This document shows, piece by piece, positions 57,747 to 64,000 of a stretch of DNA of 64,000 bases; position 1 is the first letter of the stretch; each line of letters opens with the position of its first letter. Location of the stretch: positions 62,001 to 126,000 of the forward strand of contig CAJKAP010000003.1 in assembly GCA_905197905.1 (NCBI GenBank). The letters are read 5' to 3'. The notes under the pieces were generated by a model. It ran no database searches, was not told where the DNA came from, and saw only the letters and a program-made list of their open reading frames with translations. The stretch comes from an uncultured Sutterella sp. GTDB lineage: Bacteria > Pseudomonadota > Gammaproteobacteria > Burkholderiales > Burkholderiaceae_F. Made by a program: the position numbers and the translations under genes.

Positions 57747-58493
57747 TTAGCTCTTATTAACGCCAGCAGGGTTCGAAACGATACCAGGCTTAGCGGGCGC
57801 AGTGCTCACTTTTCCCACGAGCTTCACGCCAGGGAGGCGCTTCACCGCACTCAACATTAAAAGGTTTGCACAGTGCGGCGCCCAACGATCTCCCGCCTTA
57901 TTGAGCCAGTCCCAGTGTTTAAAGCTTGAAGCCGAGCAGCAAGAGGGCGAATAAATGCCCCAGTAGCCGTGCTCAATCTGAAAACCCAGAAGACCTAACC
58001 AGTCTTTGAGTCGAGAAGGGGAGATGGGAGCCGTGTTGCTAGGCAAATAAGGCGAGGCACCAAGACTCACCGTTTTTTGGCGAAGCCACCAGAGGCTCGT
58101 TGGGTTGAAAGCGGTGATCACTAAGCGACCTTCAGGGCAGAGCACTCGCGCGGCTTCGCGCAAGACTTGCTGGGGAGCGTTTGATTTGTCTAGGGTGTGT
58201 GGGAGCGTGACCAAGTCAAAGCTCTCATCATCAAAGGGGAGCTCCACTGGGCTTGCGACAATCGCTTGTCGCTCGGGTCCCACGCTCTCCGCTTTTTCAA
58301 TGTCGCTCGTAGAAATCCAATGGCGCGAGATACGATTGTTAACTAACGTATCCAAATCGGGCAAACCCACTTGGAGCGCATCGTAGCCAAACACGTCGGC
58401 CACTTCAATATCAAAGTGTTTGCGCTCCCACGCAGAGAGGAGTTGCCCCTGCGGCGTTGCGAGAAAACGGCGAAAAGATAAGCCACTAGACAT
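57747..58493 (-). CDS. Class I SAM-dependent methyltransferase
   Basis: This 248-residue cytoplasmic protein belongs to the Methyltransf_11-like group found between gloB or mltD and rnhA in Betaproteobacteria. It has SFRRFLATPQGQLLSAWE, SPVELPFDDESFDLVTLPHT, and REAARVLCPEGRLVITAFNP, the post-I to motif III region. The substrate is unknown. The ATG at 58491-58493 is the conserved start; GGAG lies 12 nt upstream, somewhat far. A longer frame to 58619 adds an unconserved hydrophobic stretch. It is divergent from mltD. Confidence 0.82.
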   Translation of the reverse strand: MSSGLSFRRFLATPQGQLLSAWERKHFDIEVADVFGYDALQVGLPDLDTLVNNRISRHWISTSDIEKAESVGPERQAIVASPVELPFDDESFDLVTLPHTLDKSNAPQQVLREAARVLCPEGRLVITAFNPTSLWWLRQKTVSLGASPYLPSNTAPISPSRLKDWLGLLGFQIEHGYWGIYSPSCCSASSFKHWDWLNKAGDRWAPHCANLLMLSAVKRLPGVKLVGKVSTAPAKPGIVSNPAGVNKS

Positions 58494-58645
58494 CGTTTTT
58501 TGCCACTCCTTTGGCGAAATGATCACAATTAAGCACAAACCAGCAAGAATAAGTTTTACAACATGCTTGCTACAATAGCGACACCATCCGCCTAAAATGT
58601 GGCTTGCTGTATCGATCATCAGTCTAAACGAAATTTCTCATTGGC

Positions 58646-60541
58646 ATGAAAAAAGTCTGCGTAATCCCCTTACTTTGTCTTGGCTTGTGGTTTGGTAGCC
58701 CTATGGTTACTTTGGCCGAACAAGTCGACACCGATTTTGACGCTTCCATCACCTCTTCCGCTAACAACACGGTGGCAACAGACGTTTGGGATCGTATCCG
58801 TCAAGGCTACAAAATGCCGACTTACGAGTCACCCCTCGTGGATAAGTGGGTGAAATATTACGCCGAAGATCATGCCGACTATTTAAACCGCATGTTTAAC
58901 CGATCTGGGCGCTACCTCTATCAAGTGATTGAAGACGTGGAAGCACGCGGACTCCCCACGGAACTCGCTCTTCTCCCTTTTGTGGAAAGCGCCTTCCAGC
59001 CTGAAGCGCTCTCGAAAGCAAAAGCCTCTGGTCTGTGGCAATTCATGCCTGCCACGGGGAAGACCTATGACTTAGCACAGAATCGCTGGCGCGATGAACG
59101 CCAAGACGTGCTCGAAAGTACGCGTGCCGCTCTGGATTACTTCCAGTACCTCTATGGGCTTTTTGGAGATTGGCACTTGTCACTTGCCGCCTATAACTGG
59201 GGCGAAGGCAGTGTGCAACGCGCGGTTAAACGCGCCTCCGCCAAAGGTCAGGCCACGGACTATGGTCACTTAAAGATGCCAAATGAAACGGCAAACTATG
59301 TGCCCAAACTCCAAGCGATTAAACACATCGTCTCGCATCCGGAAAAGTATGGCGTGACGCTCCCCGATGTGGGTAATGAACCCTATTTTGTGACGATCAC
59401 AAAGCCCCGCGACATTGATACCAATACCGCTGCGGAACTTGCTCGCATGAATGTGGAAGAATTCCGCATGTTGAATCCGAGCTTCAAATTGCCAGTGATT
59501 GTGGCAGCGCACGACAACTTGATGCATTTGCCAGCAGACAAGATTGACGGCTTCGTTGATAACTTGGCAAGTTGGATGGATAGTGGTCAGCGACTTTCTC
59601 GTTGGACTACGTATGTGACGCAACCAGACGATACGCTCGCCTCAGTCGCGAAACAGTTTGGTATGACAGAAGCGGAATTGCGTTCTGTGAACGCCATTCC
59701 GAGCGGTCGCAAAGTGCTCGCTAATTCCACGCTGTTTGTGAAGGCAATAGGGGAAGAGCAGCAAGACATTACGATTGCCGCTTCAGAAGCGAGCTTACAG
59801 CTCTCGCCTGAAACAACGTGGCGTCGCGTGACCTATCGTGTTCGCCGAGGCGATACGCTCAACAGCATTGCCGCACGTTGGAAAATTTCGCAAAAATCGA
59901 TTATTCGCACGAACCGTTTGCGTAACGGCAATTTGAAGGCGGGTCAGCGCTTGGTGCTGACTGTGCCGAATGTGGAACGCGCACCGATTCAGGTGGCAAG
60001 CTCGACTCCTTCGCAGAAAAGCAGCTCTTCTGGCACGAGCAAACCGCGCCTTCATAGCGTGCGCTCTGGCGAATCTTTGAGCGTGATTGCCAACAAATAC
60101 GATATTTCTTTACAGGACTTGCGTGAAGCAAACCCGAAGGTTTCCAATCGCCTGCAGGCTGGTCAGCGCTTGCGTATTCCAGAAGCGGGTGAAAAGATCG
60201 AAGTGCCGAAATTCTATATCGTGAAAAAGGGCGATACGCTGATGGAAGTTTCGCGCCAAACGGGCGCTTCGGTGAGCCAATTGCAGCGTGCTAACCGCTT
60301 GACGAACGCGAATTTGCAAATTGGTCAGCGACTTGAAATTCCGAACGCGCAAGAAGCGCGCGAAATTGTGCCACCTAAGGCAACGAAACAGGCAAGTTCG
60401 TCTGGTACCTACACCGTGCGCCGTGGGGATACACTTCACAGCATCGCGGTGAAAAACAAGATTTCGGTTACCGAGTTGAAGAAAGCCAATAACCTGCGCT
60501 CCAATAGCATCAAGGTGGGACAGCGCTTGACGCTCCCGTAA
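58646..60541 (+). CDS. mltD: Membrane-bound lytic transglycosylase D with LysM repeats
   Basis: MltD cleaves peptidoglycan glycan strands in the periplasm. The 631-residue protein has a signal peptide (1-24), then the SLT domain (about 95-240) with LALLPFVESAFQPEALSKAK, where the Glu in VESAF is catalytic, SGLWQFMPATG and SLAAYNWGEGSV. Five LysM-like repeats follow at about 330-375, 393-437, 468-511, 519-562 and 587-631, most carrying a GDTL-type start and an L..GQRL end. E. coli MltD has fewer repeats, so this is a longer form. There is no lipobox Cys. Confidence 0.93.
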   Translation: MKKVCVIPLLCLGLWFGSPMVTLAEQVDTDFDASITSSANNTVATDVWDRIRQGYKMPTYESPLVDKWVKYYAEDHADYLNRMFNRSGRYLYQVIEDVEARGLPTELALLPFVESAFQPEALSKAKASGLWQFMPATGKTYDLAQNRWRDERQDVLESTRAALDYFQYLYGLFGDWHLSLAAYNWGEGSVQRAVKRASAKGQATDYGHLKMPNETANYVPKLQAIKHIVSHPEKYGVTLPDVGNEPYFVTITKPRDIDTNTAAELARMNVEEFRMLNPSFKLPVIVAAHDNLMHLPADKIDGFVDNLASWMDSGQRLSRWTTYVTQPDDTLASVAKQFGMTEAELRSVNAIPSGRKVLANSTLFVKAIGEEQQDITIAASEASLQLSPETTWRRVTYRVRRGDTLNSIAARWKISQKSIIRTNRLRNGNLKAGQRLVLTVPNVERAPIQVASSTPSQKSSSSGTSKPRLHSVRSGESLSVIANKYDISLQDLREANPKVSNRLQAGQRLRIPEAGEKIEVPKFYIVKKGDTLMEVSRQTGASVSQLQRANRLTNANLQIGQRLEIPNAQEAREIVPPKATKQASSSGTYTVRRGDTLHSIAVKNKISVTELKKANNLRSNSIKVGQRLTLP

Positions 60542-60574
60542 TTTTTCCTTGGAAACGATTTGAATCAGAAGCGT

Positions 60575-60610
60575 GGCACTCTATTCATCCTGATAGATGA
60601 GTAGAGTGCC
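60575..60610 (+). terminator. Long hairpin after mltD
   Basis: GGCACTCTA (60575-60583) pairs with TAGAGTGCC (60602-60610), extended by TCATC/GATGA inside. The stem is strong, but no U-run follows, so it may act as an RNA 3'-end stabiliser rather than a terminator. Confidence 0.5.
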
Positions 60611-60752
60611 AAAATTCGCTTCTCTCAGGTATCCTCTCTGGATTAAACTTTAAGGATGGTCCGAAAATAGACGGACTCCTGACAGAATTTCACTCTGGTA
60701 GAACAAGACTTTGCCAGAGACCCTTATTTTTCATTTGAAGTGAGATTTAGAC

Positions 60753-61544
60753 ATGGCATTTTTAGCAGGCAAGAAGATTTTGATCACTGGGTTGATCTCT
60801 AACCGCTCCATTGCATACGGCATCGCTCAGGCCTGCCATCGTGAAGGCGCAGAATTGGCCTTTACCTTTGCAACGGAACGCTACGCTGATCGCGTTGCTT
60901 CTTTGGCTAAAGAATTCGGTAGCGACATCGTGTTGCCTATGGATGTGAGCAGCGATGAGCAGATTGCGAACGCCGTGAGCTCGCTTCAGGCGAAGTGGGA
61001 TGGCTTGGACGGTTTGGTCCACTCCATTGGTTTTGCCCCGCGTGAAGCCATTGCTGGCGACTTCTTGGACGGGCTTTCTCGTGAAGCTTTCCAGACCGCG
61101 TTGGATATTTCCGCTTATTCCTTCCCTGGTATCACCAAGGCTTTCTTGCCGATGTTAAAGGGTCGTGCCGGTTCCGTTTTGACGCTCACCTACATTGGTA
61201 GCGAACGCGTTGTGCCTAACTACAACACCATGGGGATTGCGAAGGCCGCGCTTGAAGCGGGCACGCGCTACTTGGCGGCTAGCTTGGGTAAAGAAGGGAT
61301 CCGCGCTAACGCCATTTCCGCGGGCCCGATCCGCACTTTGGCTGCCTCTGGGATTCAGGACTTTGCGAAGCTCTTGCATGTGATGGAACAGGCCGCTCCC
61401 TTGGGTCGCTCTGTGACGATCGAAGAAGTGGGTAACACCAGTGCCTTCTTGCTCTCTGACTTAGCAAGCGGCATCACGGGCGATGTGATCTATGTGGACG
61501 CAGGCTTCCATGCCATGGGCGCTGCGATGATCGAAGCCCAGTAA
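60753..61544 (+). CDS. fabI: Enoyl-ACP reductase (NADH), FabI
   Basis: FabI reduces enoyl-ACP in the last step of each fatty-acid elongation cycle. The 263-residue short-chain dehydrogenase-type protein has FLAGKKILITGLISNRSIAY, HSIGFAPREAI, VVPNYNTMGIAKAALEAGTR (Tyr and Lys of the FabI Y-x6-K active site) and AGPIRTLAASGIQDF. AGTGAG lies 9 nt before the ATG. It is flanked by a hairpin region and a terminator. FabI inhibitors such as triclosan act on this family. Confidence 0.97.
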   Translation: MAFLAGKKILITGLISNRSIAYGIAQACHREGAELAFTFATERYADRVASLAKEFGSDIVLPMDVSSDEQIANAVSSLQAKWDGLDGLVHSIGFAPREAIAGDFLDGLSREAFQTALDISAYSFPGITKAFLPMLKGRAGSVLTLTYIGSERVVPNYNTMGIAKAALEAGTRYLAASLGKEGIRANAISAGPIRTLAASGIQDFAKLLHVMEQAAPLGRSVTIEEVGNTSAFLLSDLASGITGDVIYVDAGFHAMGAAMIEAQ

Positions 61545-61590
61545 TTGCGGAAAATATTTCCAAAAAACAATAAATCCTTTAGGATACAAG

Positions 61591-61638
61591 GGGAAGGGAG
61601 GACGAGAAAAACCACTCTCTTCCCTTCTTTTCTTTTTT
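61591..61638 (+). terminator. Terminator after fabI
   Basis: GGGAAGGGAG (61591-61600) pairs with CUCUCUUCCC (61615-61624) with one G-U, followed by TTCTTTTCTTTTTT. Confidence 0.75.
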
Positions 61639-61658
61639 ACCACCGGAGATGATTCCAC

Positions 61659-62570
61659 ATGCCTAGCGTTTTTAAAACAGTTGCTGTTGTGGTGAAACCG
61701 ACAGAAACGCAAACGAAAGCCCTAGAACACGTCATCAGCATTCTCGAAGCGCACGAGATTAAAGTGCTGCTTTGTGAAAATAGCGCGAGACTTCTGGGTG
61801 AACGTTGTCGTTGGGAATCGTATCCGCGCCCCATATTGGGACAGATGGCCGAACTTGTGGTGGTCTTAGGTGGTGACGGGACACTTTTGGGTGTGGGTCG
61901 CCATATGGCAGGAACCGATATTCAGATTATCGGGATTAATGCTGGGCGCTTGGGCTTTATTACCGACATCGTTTTGGAAGAAATGGATGTTGAGCTTCCT
62001 AAGGTGCTCGCTGGGGAATTCACGAAAGATGTGCGCCCCCTTCTTTACGCCGATATTGTGCGCCGCGGGAAGGTGGTTGCGAGCGGCGTTGCCGTCAACG
62101 ATATTGGTGTCACGCACGGTCGCGTGGGTGGCATGGTCGAATTTGTGATTTATGTGAACGGTCAGCAGATGTCGAGCCAGTTAGCGGACGGCATCATCTG
62201 CTCGAGCCCCACAGGGTCGACGGCTTACTCGCTGGCGGCAAATGGCCCGATTATGCATCCGAGCTTAGCGGGACTTTGCCTTGTGCCAGTGGCACCGCAC
62301 ACGCTCTCGAGCCGTCCGATCGTGTTACCGAGTGACGCGAAAATTGACATTGAAGTCATCAAAGTTCGCGATGCGGTGGCATACTTTGATATGCAAGAGT
62401 TTTTTGATGTGCAAGCAGGCGACAAGTTAAAGATTCGTCTGAGCGAAAAGAAGATGACGCTACTGCATCCGCTCGACTTTGACTACTACGATATCTTGCG
62501 CCAAAAGCTCAAATGGAATTACATGCCGATTGGGGAAGATCAACCCTCGGCGAAAAAGCCTCACGCTTAA
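61659..62570 (+). CDS. nadK: NAD kinase
   Basis: NadK phosphorylates NAD to NADP in the cytoplasm. The 303-residue protein has VVVLGGDGTLLGVGRHMAG (GGDGT active site), GINAGRLGFITDI, VNDIGVTHGRVGGMVEF, and ADGIICSSPTGSTAYSLAAN, then HTLSSRPIVLP. All family motifs are intact and length is normal. CCGGAGA precedes the ATG. recN follows 57 nt later, the common nadK-recN order; hrcA is not present between fabI and nadK. Confidence 0.97.
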   Translation: MPSVFKTVAVVVKPTETQTKALEHVISILEAHEIKVLLCENSARLLGERCRWESYPRPILGQMAELVVVLGGDGTLLGVGRHMAGTDIQIIGINAGRLGFITDIVLEEMDVELPKVLAGEFTKDVRPLLYADIVRRGKVVASGVAVNDIGVTHGRVGGMVEFVIYVNGQQMSSQLADGIICSSPTGSTAYSLAANGPIMHPSLAGLCLVPVAPHTLSSRPIVLPSDAKIDIEVIKVRDAVAYFDMQEFFDVQAGDKLKIRLSEKKMTLLHPLDFDYYDILRQKLKWNYMPIGEDQPSAKKPHA

Positions 62571-62627
62571 GAAGAAAAAGCGAGAAGAGGCGAGAAACGT
62601 TTTTCTCCTTACTGGAGACACCTCTTT

Positions 62628-64000
62628 ATGTTGCAGAGCCTGAGTTTACGAGACTTTGTCATTGTCGAAGCCCTGAATTTGGATGTCCGTCGTGGTTTTA
62701 CCGTTTTAACTGGGGAAACGGGGGCAGGGAAGTCCATCTTGATTGATGCGTTAGGCATTTTGCTGGGCGGTCGTGCTGACGCAGATGTGGTGCGTGAAGG
62801 CGCAGAACGTGCGCAAATTGTGGGCGAATTTACGCCCACCGAAGAAGTCACGCACTGGCTCGTGGAAAATCAACTGGACGATGCGAACAATTTGATGCTT
62901 CGTCGCACAATCGATGATAAAGGACGCTCGAAGGCTTGGATTAATGGCGTTGCCGTGACGGTGACGCAACTGCGCATCTTGGGTGAAATGTTGATCGATA
63001 TTCATGGTCAGCATGCACACCAATCGCTTTTAAAACCACTCTTCCAATTAAAGCTTCTGGACGACCATGGGCAGCATGGTGAACTCTTGAAGGCCGTAAA
63101 GAGTGCTTACCACGAGTGGCAAGACGTTGCGCGTAAGCTAGATGAAATCACCAACGACGCTGAACGCATGGCAGAAAAAGCTGAACGCTTGCGTTGGATG
63201 ATTGAAGATCTCGAAGCCCTGATGCCTAAAGCTGACGAGTGGGAAGACTTAAACGCAAAGCATATTCGCCTCACTAACAGTGCCTCGATTTCTGAGGGAC
63301 TCGATGAAGCGCTTCAGGTCTTGACTGATGGGGATGACGCGGTCTCGATGCGGCTCTCAAGCCTTCATGGACGACTTTCTTCCCTTTCTCGCTACGATGA
63401 AAAGTTAGCTGATATCGCGGAAACACTCTCCAGCGCCATTGAGCTTGTGGAAGAAACCGGGCACGACATTTCGCACTATCTTGATCGTAACGACTGGGAC
63501 GAAGATGCTTACGAAGAGTTGGATCGTCGTGTGTCGCTTTACTACGATCTTTCGCGCAAATTCCGCACGGAACCCGAAAATTTAGCGGCGCTTCTGGACG
63601 AATCTCGTGCAGAGCTCGCCGAACTCACGAAAAAGCAAGACGAAGCCGCGTTGAGAAAAGAAATGGAACGCTTGAAGGCGGTCTATTTTGAAGCGGCGAA
63701 GAAGTTATCGGACGCCCGTCAGACGGTCGCCGCCCGCTTGGGGCAAGAAGTGACCGAGCAGATGCAAACGCTCGCTATGCAAGGCGCGCGCTTTGAAGTT
63801 TCGCTCGTTCCCTCTGACCCGACTGAGTTGGGGTTAGAAAAGTGCGAATTCTTGATTGCTGGGCACGCAGGGGTGCAAACGCGTCCCTTGATCAAGGTCG
63901 CCTCTGGCGGGGAATTGGCGCGTATCAGTTTGGCGATTTCGGTGATTACCGCACAGGTCGCTCCCGTACCGACGCTCATCTTTGACGAAGTTGATAGTGG
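62628..64000 (+). CDS. recN: DNA repair protein RecN, 3' end cut by the window
   Basis: RecN is an SMC-like ATPase acting in recombinational double-strand break repair. The visible 457 residues start MLQSLSLRDFVIVEALNLDV and have Walker A GETGAGKS (29-36), IDIHGQHAHQSLL (about 125-137), a central coiled-coil region (about 155-380) and the ABC signature region VASGGELARISLAISV, then the Walker B TLIFDEVDSG at the window edge. The full protein is expected to be about 550 residues. GGAG lies 10 nt before the ATG at 62628. The cut is the window boundary. Confidence 0.96.
   Translation, partial: MLQSLSLRDFVIVEALNLDVRRGFTVLTGETGAGKSILIDALGILLGGRADADVVREGAERAQIVGEFTPTEEVTHWLVENQLDDANNLMLRRTIDDKGRSKAWINGVAVTVTQLRILGEMLIDIHGQHAHQSLLKPLFQLKLLDDHGQHGELLKAVKSAYHEWQDVARKLDEITNDAERMAEKAERLRWMIEDLEALMPKADEWEDLNAKHIRLTNSASISEGLDEALQVLTDGDDAVSMRLSSLHGRLSSLSRYDEKLADIAETLSSAIELVEETGHDISHYLDRNDWDEDAYEELDRRVSLYYDLSRKFRTEPENLAALLDESRAELAELTKKQDEAALRKEMERLKAVYFEAAKKLSDARQTVAARLGQEVTEQMQTLAMQGARFEVSLVPSDPTELGLEKCEFLIAGHAGVQTRPLIKVASGGELARISLAISVITAQVAPVPTLIFDEVDS

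Overview
The window is an ordinary-looking chromosomal segment of a Betaproteobacterium (Burkholderiales), at about half G+C by eye. The taxonomic call is inference from gene order. The supporting blocks are hda-HAD phosphatase-pcnB-folK, queA-tgt-yajC-secD-secF, bamE divergent from fur, zapA followed by 6S RNA, mpl-yqiA-RNB ribonuclease, the DUF2868/DUF3482 pair, and darP next to mog. The DMSO-reductase-type molybdoenzyme, TorD-type chaperone and salvage-only thiamine genes would fit an anaerobic or host-associated member such as Sutterellaceae, but this is not proven. I saw no insertion sequence, phage gene or CRISPR array.

Layout: 1-1.5 kb accC/accB (minus, accC cut by the window edge); 2.1-6.2 kb mpl, esterase, RNB exonuclease; 6.2-9.3 kb DMT transporter, mgtE, KTSC protein; 9.7-11.4 kb lytic transglycosylase and rsmE; 11.7-17.6 kb tkt-gap-pgk and pepT; 17.6-20.1 kb a minus-strand block (lipoprotein hydrolase, arginase-like, DedA); 20.4-24.4 kb mutL-miaA and purM; 24.7-28.4 kb hda-HAD-pcnB-folK; tRNA-Leu; 28.9-33.1 kb LTA-synthase-like sulfatase, a MogA-esterase fusion, darP; 33.18-34.15 kb a gene-free stretch holding three tandem structured RNAs; 34.3-40.2 kb queA-tgt-yajC-secDF; 40.3-45.4 kb exonuclease, DUF3482, DUF2868, thiE, thiM (minus); 45.6-51.5 kb lgt, a solute-binding protein, TauE, EVE protein, 6S RNA, zapA, bamE and fur; 51.6-56.8 kb a second sulfatase and a three-gene molybdoenzyme operon; tRNA-Val; 57.3-64 kb rnhA, methyltransferase, mltD, fabI, nadK, recN (cut by the window edge).

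The most interesting item is the 33.18-34.15 kb array. Three paralogous units, about 340 bp apart, each encode a minus-strand RNA of about 175 nt with its own sigma70-like promoter and intrinsic terminator. Stem sequences differ between copies yet remain paired, while several loops are unchanged, including an identical 10-nt terminator loop and a UUUUUCUCCG loop able to pair with Shine-Dalgarno sequences. Each unit also has a 45-bp inverted-repeat operator over the -35 box and a Fur-like box about 100 bp upstream of the predicted start. A fur gene lies 17 kb away. I do not recognise the RNA family. A second notable item is the MogA-carboxylesterase fusion beside it.

Most other genes are housekeeping: fatty acid synthesis (accBC, fabI), envelope growth and recycling (mpl, mltD, lgt, bamE), protein export (yajC-secDF), tRNA modification (queA, tgt, miaA), glycolysis (tkt, gap, pgk), DNA repair (mutL, recN) and replication control (hda).
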